64,000 nt of DNA from Branchiostoma floridae (GCF_000003815.2 NC_049980.1:1336740-1400739), one strand, 5' to 3'. Shown: positions 33,953-45,400, numbered from the stretch's first letter. Program-made: numbers and translations. Notes: generated by a model not told the origin, from the letters alone.

Positions 33953-34472
33953 GCAATTTCTCAAGCAATGCTAATTTGGCAAATGATCAACGCATCATTT
34001 TCTCCAGTTACATGTTGCTGTTACAGCTTACCTTTGCCACTTCTTCTGTGTAAATTATTTTGTCTCTCTGGTCCTGCTAAAAACATAATATCGTAATTGG
34101 AACACACCGCGGAATTGCACGGAGAACGGGCGCGTGGTTGGAAGGGGGTGCACTATACCGGTCGAACGAAACACGGCACAATTAACTGCCGCTATGTACC
34201 TTTATTCATCCTCTGTTGTTCCTTTCTTTCCTGTTAGTAGTTGCACAAAACAAAAATCTGCATGAGCATACAAAAAGTCATGAGAAAATGGGCGTTTACT
34301 GACAAGAATTTTCATTTAATTTTGGTCCGTCACAACCGCTATGACGTAAAACTTTACTGCTGGCCGTAGCATTAAAAATGGCGGGAAAATGGCGGCGTAC
34401 GTTCAATTTGACTCATTCAGCCGTAGATCCGGGCTATTATGCAACGGTTCCTCACACTTTTACACGAGTTGT
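33953..34472 (+). repeat. Composite repeat locus, body copy B
   Basis: Homologous to 31565-32092, offset by about 2380 bp. It lacks the ACCGGT end at its left border. TGACGTAA is at 34342-34349 and AAAATGGCGGGAAAATGGC at 34375-34393. Unlike copy A it continues into the 334-bp module. A frame of 61 codons from ATG 34378 crosses the join; copy A has the equivalent ATG but a stop after 28 codons, and most base differences change the amino acid, so coding constraint is not evident. Confidence 0.85.
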
Positions 34473-34805
34473 AGGTCACCAAAAGAAATTCAAGATTGCT
34501 GTTGAATCATGCTCGTCTTGTGCCGTGAGCACATGTGATTATTATCTACAAATCTGGCGATGAACGTGACAGTGTGTTTGTCCCACGACGACCTCGCCTG
34601 CCCCGAAAATGACCTGAAAACTTTTGGCCTTGTTGTCTTCGAATGCATTGTTATCGATGCTTTGTAAATTATGTATTGGACACCTAGATGTCTGAAGTGT
34701 GCATACCTCAGAAATAACTATTGTTGCATGTGTAGATCTCTTTAAGTTCCACTATTTTTAATCGACCGGTATAAGGCTTATGACCGGTATTATGCCAATG
34801 CATGT
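34472..34805 (+). repeat. 334-bp tandem module, first copy
   Basis: Runs from TAGGTCACCAAAAGAAATTC to an end-like sequence ACCGGTATTATGCCAATG. It contains two inward ACCGGT sites (34765 and 34781). Duplicated immediately downstream. Confidence 0.9.
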
Positions 34806-35139
34806 TAGGTCACCAACAGAAATTCAAGATTGTTGTTGAATCATGTTCGTCTTGTGCCGTGAGAATAGGTAATTATGATCTATAAATTTGGCAATGAATG
34901 TGACAGTGTGTTCTTCCCACGACGAGCTGCCTACCCCGAAAAAGATACTGAAAAGTTTTGGCCTTGTTGTCTTCGAATGCATTGTTATCGATGCTTTGTA
35001 AATGATGTATTGGACACCTAGATGTCTGAAGTGTGCATAGCTCAGAAATAACTATTGTTACATGTGTAGATCTCTTTAAGTTCCAGTATTTCTAATCTAC
35101 CGGTATAAGTCTTACTACCGGTATTATGCCAATGCATGT
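34806..35139 (+). repeat. 334-bp tandem module, second copy
   Basis: Starts TAGGTCACCAACAGAAATTC and ends ACCGGTATTATGCCAATG. Alignable throughout to the first copy with scattered substitutions and an internal patch near 34865 that has diverged more. Same length, so a clean tandem duplication. Confidence 0.9.
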
Positions 35140-36198
35140 TACATATATTGAACAACAACCTGCTGCAACTTTTGTAGAATCTGTCGTATTTTCCAGAATT
35201 AAGGAAATATACTGTAAATGAGAAACTTTTGCAGTGGTTTCATGTTTGCGGTTTTTACGGTGGCCGCTGCAAACATTTTTCCATGGCAGTAAGAGACTAC
35301 TGTAACAGTACATGGTGCTGCCACTACTGCGAAATTAAATCCCAGCAAAATTAAATGCATTTACAGTAGTTCATGGTTATGTGTAATAAGGAAAAGACAC
35401 TGTGAAAGACTAGTCATATTTGTTGCACCAGCATTTATTTTTGCATAGTATTTTCAGCAAAGTTTTGACAGATACAACTCTTTACAAGAATCTATGGTAA
35501 CCTTTCTCTCACTAAATACACGAATTTGTATAATACATCCTTTGCTGTCTTGATAATGCCCTAAATTTACTGAAGTTGGCCTGTCCTATATGCTGAGTGT
35601 GACTTATGCTTACTGATTGGTGTAAAGTTCTACCCTGCAGTAACTGTAACTGTTGTAAATAACTTCCATACGTATGCATAAGTTCAATGCCCGGTCATTT
35701 ACGATATCCCATGTATAAGTTATATTATGTCCTTGTCTCAAAGGCTAGCCCCATGTAATAGCCCCAGGCAGTTTTGACAGCCATTACGCTATACGTTGTA
35801 AGTCATGCTTTATAAAACAGGTGCAGCGTTGTTCCCAGACACATCAAGTGTTGTCCTAAATTTCTTGGCATAGCTATTCTTTCCTGACTGATTTGTACCT
35901 GTGATGTACTGGGTTTTCAAACAGTAATTTGGCAGGGTGTTATAGATATTGGTCAACTCAAATGCACTCTCCTGTAGTCTTATACTGTAACAGTCTTTCT
36001 ATCTTTGTCACCATGACTCACCTGTGGCATTTATACTAAGTACAGCCCTGGCTTTACGTTGTGCTACCAACAAATCAATAGATTAAGGCTAACTTTTGCA
36101 ATGTACGTTTTTAACCTTGTAAAATATTGTGACCTCTAGACAAAATCTTTCCCTGTGCTGTTGGCCTCATAACTCACATTGTTTCTTAATGGTGTTTC
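35140..36198. other. Non-coding span
   Basis: No coding signal or repeat recognised. Confidence 0.4.
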
Positions 36199-36280
36199 GG
36201 TGTAGCAGGCCATAATCTACCCCTCGCCAGAATGTACCAGGGTATATTATGACTAGGGTATATTCTGGCCTGCTACACCC
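36199..36280. mobile_element. Small inverted-repeat element or hairpin
   Basis: GGTGTAGCAGGCCATAATCT at the left is mirrored at the right by the complement of GGGTGTAGCAGGCCAGAATA. The interior repeats GGGTATATT twice. Only 82 bp long; MITE-like, family unknown. Confidence 0.55.
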
Positions 36281-36871
36281 AAATCTAAGTTGATAGCTGG
36301 CCACAACAGTATGACAAGTTGCTGGAGTAAAAAAGAAAAGTAACCATACTCAGAATGATGCAGTGCCGTAGGAATAAAGCCTAAGGATAAATTTGAAAAC
36401 TCAGTAAGCCACAACAGGATTACAAACTGTCAGAGAGAAATAAGGCCAGAATTACAGTTTTGAATTGGCCACAACAAGTGAAGAACTACCAGAGGATTTA
36501 AGCTAGGTTTTCAGAAGTAATGTCCACATCCTTTCAGTTCTTCATACCAAAGGGGAAATTTGGGGATTGTTCACAGATTGGGGTGCCCTCTGGCCACCCC
36601 AGTGGGTGATGGGGCTTTGCATGCCTGACAGGACATTCATCTTACTCTGCAAATTAAAAGCAAAATCAAAACAACTGTGCTGGAGCTTCTATGGGGTTTT
36701 CAGTTTCATGACTACCATCTTTGTGTCAGGCTTATCTGAAAGTGTGGAGAATGCATCTACATGTGTAGATCAGTTGAACTTTCTGAAATGCTGATCTTCT
36801 GCTGGTCTGGTGAAGACACGTGCTATTCGGAGTAATACTACCAATTTCATGTTGCTTCTAATTAAACTTTT

Positions 36872-37029
36872 CACCTCAAACAACCTCAAATAGCTCTAAT
36901 ATTGAGTGTACAAGGGTAACAACCTTGTTTGGCGCTCTGGATACATTGTATATATGCATTTTTTATGAATCTAAAAATGCAGCAAGTCCTAACAATTCAA
37001 ATTGAGGTCATTTGAGGTTGTTTGAGGTG
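36872..37029. mobile_element. MITE-like element with perfect 20-bp TIRs
   Basis: CACCTCAAACAACCTCAAAT at 36872-36891 is exactly mirrored at 37010-37029. The 118-bp interior is non-coding and includes ACAAGGGTAACAACCTTGT. The target duplication is uncertain. Confidence 0.75.
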
Positions 37030-38219
37030 TTAAGGCAGACCAGGAATTTAATCCTTCGAAGCAAATCTTAGATCTACCCTTAGCATCCAGTCATGTCCAT
37101 ATGCTATTTTTGGCTTCAAGGTCATGAGGGTTACCCATCCTAATCGACCTTTGGGGATGCAAAACGCAGGTTAGTCCATTGTCTCAACATCATCTGTTAT
37201 CAAACCTCTGATGTCCCACAAGGTCGTCTGCATGACCTCGTGAACCTGATTAGCTGTTGGTCAGACTGTACCAACAAGAAAGGGGAGTATCTTTTAGAAG
37301 AACTTACTAAGGTGCAATGTGATATTTGTAGAAGATGTCAGCAACCTTGTCCCACATGACAGACATACAAATGTAAAAGGCAAGTTATGCCTTGGTTCAT
37401 GATTTATAACGTAGAAATATTTTACTACAATTACTAAGTTCAATGAATAAGTATTTGTTTCACTCTTCCTAAAACATTTGACCATGTGTTGCTGGCAGTT
37501 TATTTTTTTTTTGCTGAGTACCCCGGTAAAGTTGCAATCTGAAACCAGACTGAGATAATTTTTATTAATCTTCTGTGGAAAATCTTCTGTGGCTAAGGGT
37601 CAAAATATGCCATCAGTGAAAAGATTATTACTGTAAGAAGTTGTACAGAGTGAAGCATTCTTTTCCAAATTTCTTCTTTGTGGCACACAGTCTGTAGGAT
37701 TTGCATGGTCTAAGACAATTGTTGATATATGCACAAGTGTACAAATGCTGCCTTTTGCAAACTTGTGGTCTGCCAATGATGACTGATGACTTGTGCCTCA
37801 CTAGATGATACTTTCAAATTACTCAAGGGTCGCTCTCTGATTGGTTGACATGGTAGTTTGTCCTCTAGATCTTGTCCTTTTATGGATGATGAATGCCTGG
37901 ATGATTAATGGCTTTGTGTTAGACTGATGGACCCATCTCCATTGTGCCAGGTTATCTTGGCCTTTGCTGCTGAACTTCATGAAATGTATATTAAAAATCA
38001 AACCTTTTGATCAATGATTGTGACTCGACAAACAAAACTCCAATTAGACCCCAAACCTACTTGCCACACTGGCCAGATTGTAAGGTTTGTATTCAAGGTT
38101 ATTCTAAATGGTGCCACTAACTTTATTACGTCACTTTCTGGTTACTGCAGAAAGATAATAGACAAAGGGTATATCTTAAATAATGGAATATGCAGTAAAG
38201 TTTAATTTAAATGCCATTC
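37030..38219. other. Non-coding span up to assembly gap
   Basis: No coding signal or distinct repeat. Confidence 0.4.
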
Positions 38220-38319
38220 NNNNNNNNNNNNNNNNNNNNNNNNNNNNNNNNNNNNNNNNNNNNNNNNNNNNNNNNNNNNNNNNNNNNNNNNNNNNNNNNN
38301 NNNNNNNNNNNNNNNNNNN
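38220..38319. other. Assembly gap, 100 N
   Basis: A run of exactly 100 N, probably a placeholder of unknown length. Confidence 0.99.
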
Positions 38320-38742
38320 AAAATGAATAATAAGGTTTAGTCTTTGGGGGGTAAATAATCCTTGGGTTGAATTTCCTTAAATATGGGAACACTAACAAAA
38401 TAGCCGGACAATGTTTTCATAATGCCTTTGGGTTATTGGAAACAAATGAAAGATGTGCCATACAGCCGATCATAAACTTTGCCTGAATGTGATAAAAATC
38501 GGAATATTCTGCATTGCTGCTCATTTTTACCGTACTGAATTGCTGATGTTGTTGAAATTTGATCTTCTGATCTCCCCCCGGTCACACAGGCCAATGCCTT
38601 CCGGCTGTTTTGAGAAATTCAATCAGGCTTGCCGTAATTCCTGTCCCTTTCCATGTGTCCTTGGAGAAATATACTTTTGGAACAGGTCGCTGCGTTAGGG
38701 GTTATCTCTGTACTGAAGGTCCTAACATGTAGTTTGTGTCAG

Positions 38743-38876
38743 AGGTCAACATGTGGGTGGACAGTTGATACCAAGGGGAGATCGGTTCAGAGGGTCATTA
38801 CCAAATATGGAAGAGATGTGATCAGGGCCGAAGGTCACGTGATGAGATGAAAAGATGACCAAGGGTCAAAGGTCAT
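38743..38876 (+). promoter_or_regulatory. Cluster of nuclear-receptor half-sites with DR1 and E-box
   Basis: AGGTCA at 38743, GGGTCA at 38792, AGGTCA at 38832, TGACC at 38856, and a DR1 GGGTCA-A-AGGTCA at 38863-38875. The third half-site overlaps GTCACGTGAT (38834-38843), an E-box of the MITF/TFE/USF type. The density over 134 bp suggests a possible enhancer; no target gene is visible. Confidence 0.35.
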
Positions 38877-39017
38877 AAGCAAAGCAACCATAGCTGATGT
38901 TGAATAGGGTTCAGACTGAGGGAATAATGCAGTAGTACGGCTTAAAGTCACTTTCCATTGATTGATCCTATCAATCCAATAAAATCATCAGTCTAACCAA
39001 GAAGAGATTATCAATTG

Positions 39018-39045
39018 TGCGTGTGTGTGTGGGGGGGGGGGGGGG
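39018..39045 (+). repeat. (GT)n followed by G15 run
   Basis: GTGTGTGTGTGT runs directly into 15 consecutive G. It could form a G-quadruplex; it is also a site where assembly length is unreliable. Confidence 0.9.
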
Positions 39046-39049
39046 TCTT

Positions 39050-40340
39050 GTTCTGTAACATTTACATTTTGAGTCCTGTGGCCCTCATGGACTTTTCTAT
39101 TGCATGCTTGCATTTGAGATGTTTGCATTCTGCATATTACATCATGTGATTCCTATTACTCTTTGTTGCCTATATTCTGTTACCTACATTTGTATGACAT
39201 ATGTATCACATCAGTGATCTCATGTCAACCCTTTCCTAAGTCGGCAGTAGAAAATGTTTTACATATGGGACATAATCTGTGGTCTTATGACCATCCTTCT
39301 CATATTAGGGAGTGTCAACATTGCACACATATCTCTCTGTGATCAATGGTCTTTCTGTAACATCCATGGACATTAGCAACATTTGTGACATTTCCATTGA
39401 ACCTTTACCACAACTTGAGAGAGCATTCTGCTGTACCCTTAGCATGTAGGACAAATAGAACTACCAGTCTTCCTAAGGAATGGCAACTGTAAGTCTAGCA
39501 GTGACAAGTGATGGATACTTTTAATAACTTTCTGGCCAATACTGCCCTTTTACCAGGTCCTGGTGCCATTCCCAACAAGTTGTTGACATTCCAGTAAGAC
39601 AAAAGTAATCACAAACCACCACCTTGCAATATCCATCACACAAATACCAGACGACTTAGCTAGCTCCTTCCAATTTCTTATGAGGTGCTGTCACCTTTTT
39701 GGTCATTACATCTGAGACTATTATGTAAGATGTGGCTTTCTGCCAGGCCATTGGCCTTTTTTAGCAAGCTTTACTGTATTCAGTTCCTGATGTTCTCCTG
39801 GTGTTGAAGTTGTATAAGCTGGAAGCAAAAGAGACTTTCCTCTTTTTGAAATGGTTTCTGGGATGTACGTGTTCTCTATGATACAAGCATCTTTCGCATC
39901 TGTAAATTGCAGATGCAGGCTCCTTTTTTTTGTGTAAAGCGCCAATGTTTTTACAGTCAGGATCAAATATCTTAGATTTATACAGCCAAAATTTACCTTC
40001 ACTATATACATGTATGAAGTATCTCTGTACTATGACATGATTGAGAGAATAAGACAATGAAGCTCTATGTTGAGAAGATAAATAAGACCAAAGTGCCTAT
40101 GATGAACGAGGAATCTCAGGACTGTTTGACTCAAACTTAGAAATCTAATTAAAGGATGTTTAAGACCTATGAACCATTGCAGGCTTGTGGGGGCAAGCCT
40201 CATTTCTTTCAAAGATTAGGAAATATGTCACCCTGACAGTTACGTGACTGTATGCATAAATTTTACATGTAATGAAGTTGCCAGTTGTGTGTATGCGTAG
40301 ATTTTGGGTACAGAGTGCATAGACTTTTGGCATCATGTAT
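39050..40340. other. Non-coding span
   Basis: Chance frames only. Confidence 0.4.
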
Positions 40341-40342
40341 AC

Positions 40343-40500
40343 TTAGTGCAATTGGTAGGGTGTTATGCCCAGAACCTAGCTGTCCTGGGTTGGAAAGCAC
40401 TGATATAGCCTAAGTTGTGCCCTTTGGAAAGGTACTTTGCATCAATTTCCTCACTTCACTCAGGTGAAAATGAGTGCCTATCTTCTGTAAGGGACATCTC
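40343..40500 (+). mobile_element. tRNA-derived SINE, degenerate
   Basis: The head TAGTGCAATTGGTAGGG is an A-box relative and CTGTCCTGGGTTGGAA a decayed B-box. The body follows with 'gttgtgccctttggaaaggtac', 'tttcctcacttcactcaggtg' and 'aaatgagtgcctatcttc'. The same body appears inverted at 8515-8695. Transcription by RNA polymerase III from the internal boxes is the family norm; this copy looks too decayed to be active. Confidence 0.7.
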
Positions 40501-40504
40501 TTGA

Positions 40505-41460
40505 ATATGATGTTTAATAGTGTTGGAGGAGAGCCAAAGATTTGCAACAGGGAAAATTACTGTTGCATTAAGGTCACAAAGCACTATATACAGGCTGCCA
40601 TCACAGACCCTTGTGATTTAGCCAGCCAATCCCAAGCTCCTTGCATTTCAGTCCCTTGCTATGAAGAGAGAGTAGTCGGCCCACTCAATAGCATAGCTGT
40701 TACATACAATAAGTCATGTAACAAATAAGAAATTTGCAAATACAAGCTGAGATGACCACAGACGTGAGTCAGCATCATACCCTAGCCTTGAGCTATCGGG
40801 AGACTGAGTAAGGGTATTGATTTACTCCCTCCATCATCAGTATCCACATTAAGGTAGAGATGTTGACCTTGACTGCTGGAGGAGCATCTCAAAGGGCAGT
40901 GTAAGCTTAAGGGTCTGCTGCTGGGATGTGTTCTGTGGTTCTGGGATTAAAGATACACACTGTCTGGAAAATGTTGCAGACACTACATGAATATCTTATC
41001 TGATGTAATCTAGATCTGTTTGCAGGACTAGATTACTCTTCTATGCACAACATCTGTAGTACAAGTCAGTCGTGAAACCCAACAGGGTGAGACACCAGAC
41101 TCCATATCTGTTCCCTCAAGCCGAGTACATTTGTACATGTAGCGGCCCATCAATGTAACACGCAAGCTATGGTGGCATACTGCAGCTACAATGTATATTA
41201 CAATGGGGATAATGCAATAACTCTGCATATCTGATACAGTATCTCATGCAACCTGGCCCCAACTGCTTTTGTTGATAATAGGTTTTGGGATTAAGTTCTT
41301 GTAGCAACATGTAATCTAACCCACCATTAGCTTACCAAAGCTTCCCGCAGAAACGTTCCCTTGCAACCTACTAGTGCACTCAATGCAGGATAAGTGGCTC
41401 AGCCGAAGAGCAGGTGAAATCCAAGCTTATGGAGATGGGAAAGACATGAAGTGCTTCTGC
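40505..41460. other. Non-coding span
   Basis: No coding signal or defined repeat. Confidence 0.4.
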
Positions 41461-41467
41461 AAATCCA

Positions 41468-41880
41468 CCAGGATGGTCTTCAGTCATCAGCCAGCTGGGT
41501 CCTCATCTCTGAGCGGTGATAGGACAGATTCTGTTCATCCGCAGGGTCAGAGCATGTCAGACAGATGTAGGGATATTTTTTCAGTCATCTGCCAACTGGG
41601 CCCACTTACTCCACATGCATGTGGTAATAGGACTTTTCCTGCTCATCTGCAGAGTCAGAGCATGTCAGAAAGATGTAGGTCGTACAAATCCCAACTTGTG
41701 GTACCGGCAGGAAAAATCCTTGGTCTGGGAATTTGTACTAGGGATATTTTTCAGTCATCAGCCAACTGGGCCACTTACTCCACATGCATGTATGGGTGGG
41801 TGGGTGTTTTTCGGTTACTAATCAACTGGGTTCCCTTACCCCATTGGTAATGGAAGCATTCTCCTTATCTACAGATGCAG
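41468..41880 (+). repeat. Degenerate minisatellite, units about 110 bp
   Basis: The phrase TTCAGTCATC(A/T)GCCAACTGGG recurs near 41471, 41579 and 41751, with a decayed form near 41816. TGCAGAGTCAGAGCATGTCAG and relatives recur between them. A 50-bp insertion-like stretch separates the second and third units. The long frame across it is repeat-driven. Confidence 0.75.
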
Positions 41881-41940
41881 AAGGGTCATACTGCAATGAA
41901 TCAAACCACAAACTAAGTAGATCATGTTAGATGACAATTT

Positions 41941-42113
41941 ACAGAAGACCAGTGTCGTTGTGGCCACCCTACCCAAACTATGGGACACATTACAAAGGAC
42001 TGCGTATTAGGCCCCAACATCTCCAACCAGGACCTACTAGAAGCTAATGAGGAGGCCGTGGCCTGGCTGCAGTACTGGCACGGAACGATATGATGATGAT
42101 ACAGAAGACCAGT
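41941..42113 (+). mobile_element. Short LINE 3' insertion with perfect 13-bp target duplication
   Basis: ACAGAAGACCAGT occurs at 41941-41953 and again at 42101-42113. Between them lie 147 bp that encode the C-terminal end of a LINE protein and finish in a TGATGATGAT tail. An extremely 5'-truncated insertion flanked by long identical target duplications is the hallmark of target-primed reverse transcription. The perfect duplication argues for a recent event. Confidence 0.88.
41948..42094 (+). pseudogene. LINE ORF2 C-terminus (zinc-knuckle-like CxC...H...C end)
   Basis: Uninterrupted codons read DQCRCGHPTQTMGHI, then TKDCVLGP, then a helix ending EEAVAWLQYWHGTI and a stop. The pattern C-x-C-G-x-P-x-Q-T-M-x-H-I-x-x-x-C followed by an acidic helix with W-L is the usual end of many animal LINE proteins. 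The first few codons overlap the left target duplication, so microhomology probably guided the 5' join. It is not functional: no catalytic domain is present. The element is from a different group than the 28.9-kb LINE, whose C-terminus does not match. Confidence 0.8.
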
Positions 42114-42114
42114 A

Positions 42115-43645
42115 AAATCTTTGGACAGAGTATGCGTTAGCAGAAGGAGGGTTAGTGTCTTAGGTAGTGTATCTGAGGCACAGTATTGCTATAGGGTCTC
42201 CTCTTTCCTGCAAACAATGTGTACACATATTATGTGTTCTTACATTAATGAAAAATTAAACATAATCTTTGATTGCATTACAAATAAAGCATCGGTTAGC
42301 AGGTTCAAAATGTTGCATCTTTGTTGAGGTTCCTGTCAGCCCCCACAGTGTAAGTTCAAATTCTTACCTAGTTGCAGGGATTATGTAATCAGCAAATATT
42401 GATTATCTGAATGTCAAACCTCTACCAAAGCTTCAAAAGAAATTCTAAGTAATGAATTTTAAGTAATGAATTTTGCACAGTCCTCATGTGTATGCATATG
42501 GGGCAATGTCAATTCTGAGTCCTTCTTACTTAATCGATTGCTTTTAGTATTCCTGTGGCTGAACCAGAAAAGGTCTTTGGAAAGACTAGTGGTGTACTGT
42601 GTTACATAATTTTATATCTGATTAGCACATCCAGGAAAATAGTCAACATGTTGGTATGTATTTGACGTATACAAAGTACTGTTTATAAGACGTTTGTGAT
42701 AGCAGTCTGTAGAGACCCTAACAAAGTTCTTGGCTTGGGGTGAAATCTGATTTGCAGTTACGCCCGTGTCCTGGACCTTCATGATTATAGGGAATATTTT
42801 CATGTACATAAGCTGACGTTTTGCTCCCCCGTTCCCAGAACTTGATACTTTGCGCATGATGAGTGACTTGAATGGACTCTATCAGGATCATTCCTAACGA
42901 TCAACCAGAACTCTATTAACCCCCACCGCTGGGGAAGCCAGGCTGCCCGTGTACGCGACCGCAAGGCTCCCAGGAGGGAAGGCAGCCAACAGTCATGGTA
43001 CAAAGGCCATGATTTTATATCTCTTTGCTCAATATTAGAATCTATAGGTATATCTTAAGGCCTGGTAGACTATTCCTTTCTTCTTTGAAAGATTATTCAT
43101 TTTGCATTTGGTGCAGTTTAGAATATAGATGCCATTGTCTTGGTAATATCTCCTTTTAAAAAAGATGTAAGATCCGACAGTTTGCTATATAGATACAGAA
43201 GAGAACTGTTGCTTGCTCAGAGGTTGTTTATTCAGAATGCCATCAGTCCCATAACTCCACCCCAAGGGTACTCCATAAAGGCGTCACCTCTAGTGCACCC
43301 GAGGACACCATTACCCCCTTTCCCCTGGGATAGCCTAGAAGTCAGCTGTCAACCCCACTCCTGGGACAACATTTTCTTCGGATTTCTTGTCAGTTTTGTA
43401 ACGTTGCACAAAATCGAATGCTAACAGAACAGATTACCCCAGTTGCATGTATCTTACTCTTTTACCTTAGATGAAGTATGGCCCAGAACACAAAGTTTTC
43501 TCTGCAAACTCATGAATTAATGAACTAATAGATGAAGCTCTTCCTGTATTCTAACACTAACTAGGTCAGAGGAAGTTCCACACAATCCATCCTGGTATTC
43601 TCATCATTTTGCCTGAACATTTACGGAACTAACCTGTTGGCATAC
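42115..43645. other. Non-coding span
   Basis: Holds a 'taagtaatgaatttt' tandem pair near 42447-42472 and otherwise nothing recognisable. Confidence 0.4.
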
Positions 43646-43647
43646 AA

Positions 43648-44150
43648 AGCAGGAAAGCTCATTTGGTTAGAGCAATGGCCTGAGAGCCAGAGGTCCTGGG
43701 TTCAATTCCCAGTCCTGCCCAAGGTATGGCACTTCTACTTACCACAACAACCCTCAAGTGCTGATTATGCTTTCTACTCCTGTTGCTACTATTTATCAGT
43801 CAGCTTTATGTAATATTCACTTCTTTACACTAATTATGTAATAATATATGCAACACCATAATACCTAACCACGGCCAGCCTATACAGTAGATTCAATTTC
43901 TAGTATAATTGTCTTATGACAACTACTTATAATGCATGTGGTTGACTACTTATCAATTAACGGCAGTACTTAAATAGAGGTTTGGGTACATATCCTGTAG
44001 CAATAATGTACTTAACCAAGGGTTTAAGGCTCAGTTCCCTGCTGTTAACTTCTAGTTTGTATATTTTGGCTGCAGCTGATTTTCTCAGTCTTCTAAACCA
44101 GCGTTTTTGTAATTCGTATAAGTCGCCTGGAATAAACTGCTAAATGCCCC
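43648..44150 (+). mobile_element. tRNA-headed SINE, about 500 bp
   Basis: Positions 43648-43719 fold as a near-tRNA: acceptor 6 of 7 pairs (AGCAGGA with TCCTGCC), D-arm GCTC/GAGC, T-arm CTGGG-TTCAATT-CCCAG. The anticodon arm is irregular, TGGC/GCCA with a 6-nt loop, and the A-box is degenerate, so this is not a working tRNA gene. The body that follows (to 'cgtataagtcgcctggaataaactgctaaatgcc' near 44150) is, as I recall, repeated in lancelet DNA. The right border is approximate. Confidence 0.6.
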
Positions 44151-44154
44151 AAGT

Positions 44155-44445
44155 GACTCTTGTCAAATGGCTTAAAGTGCCTTGATAAGAGCATGTAGAA
44201 TGGATTGTTCAGCCAGAAGCTGGATGCCCAAGGAGGTGCTAAAAGTGCTTGCAACAGTACACAGCATCCGCCCAGCTGGGAGTTGTGTTATAGTGGAAGC
44301 TCCGAAGGTCAAGCGCTTAAATCCCCAGGAAAGCCTCCCGATCGGCTGGTAAGAGGTGGAGCTAATGGCATTATGGCTTTGTCTTTGCATGGCGAAAGCT
44401 TAATTTGTGCCGGTGTAAGGCAGGTCAGTAGTCTGGTGAGCTCTG
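44155..44445. other. Non-coding span between SINE and MITE
   Basis: About 290 bp with short chance frames. Confidence 0.4.
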
Positions 44446-44448
44446 CAT

Positions 44449-44603
44449 GTTAGCGCTAGTGCACCTTTATCCATTGTATAACCTATATCCGGTGCTTTTA
44501 AAAACAGCGCCGCAGAGTATTTGGGGGACAACATGATATGGCAGTTTAAAACTACCACTTTCGGATAAAGGTTACCCTGCAGATAAAGGTAAACTAGCAT
44601 TAG
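44449..44603. mobile_element. MITE, TTCACCTTTATCC family, copy 2
   Basis: Left end TGTTAGCGCTAGTGCACCTT then TATCC and TAACCTATATCC; right end GGATAAAGGTTACCCTGCAG then ATAAAGGTAAACTAGC. At about 155 bp it is the shortest of the four and has an internal deletion relative to copies 1 and 4. Confidence 0.7.
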
Positions 44604-44604
44604 T

Positions 44605-45400
44605 AGCCATTACAAGTGCATCCTGGTCTTTAATTACTGTTGACAAACACCCACGATGGTGATTAAGCACCAGATTAACAACATTGTCTATAGTTTCTTT
44701 AAGACTGGCTTTATATTGTTAAGGGATGCACTCACAGTGATTAAGATGCTCATTTGCGCTGACTTCCAGATTCCCTGCAAGTTATGCCATCAGATCCTTC
44801 AAGAACCATAATCAATTGTCTAAGGATTGTCTCATTATAGTAAAAACTTGCACAAGTGCTGAAGCAGGAGATTGTTTATCATGTTTATTGGCATTGTTTC
44901 ATATCATCAGGTCCTTAAAGAATAATTAGAATAATTGATGATTGCCTAGGGATGTGTTTTGTTGGGTAGAATCACAAATCAGTGATAAACAACTAGAATC
45001 TCTGCATATTCAGTGGCACAGTTTCAAGCAATCAGCTCCCATACCAACAGTCTATTAATAGGATCTACACTTGAGGGTAGAAACGTATGGAAATGATGAA
45101 CCAACGGATTCCCTGAAAGTTCATTGGCAGCAAGTGTATACCTATATAAGGTGGCAAATAAATACTGTAAATGCAAAAAGTTTGCAGGCATTTAATTTTG
45201 CCGTAGAAGGAAAATGTAGTGTTTGTAATGGTCTTGAGTTAGTGGTAGCGCCGTATACCGTACTCACTGTACAGTGATGCAAAAAGTGTGTTTTTTCACC
45301 ACAAAATCCAACTGAGCAAACAAAAACACATTCAACACATTTCTGCATTTACAGTATTCTTTTCAGGGTTGTTGAGTTCGATCTAAAGGCTTTATACAGA
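44605..45400. other. Non-coding span
   Basis: No coding signal. Near 45155-45190 and 45335-45355 the phrases 'aatactgtaaatgcaaaaag' and 'ctgcatttacagtattc' are inverted relatives bordering 150-190 bp, possibly another fold-back element. Confidence 0.4.

Noticed and set aside
31541-34472. Copies A and B as LTRs of a retrotransposon
   Set aside because: They differ too much, do not share both borders, lack TG...CA ends, and no gag-pol coding or primer site lies between them.
41374-41850. 158-codon frame with repeating peptide
   Set aside because: The repetition is that of the underlying minisatellite.
43648-43719. Functional tRNA gene
   Set aside because: Six-base anticodon loop, mismatched first acceptor pair, degenerate A-box, and attachment to a repeat-like body.
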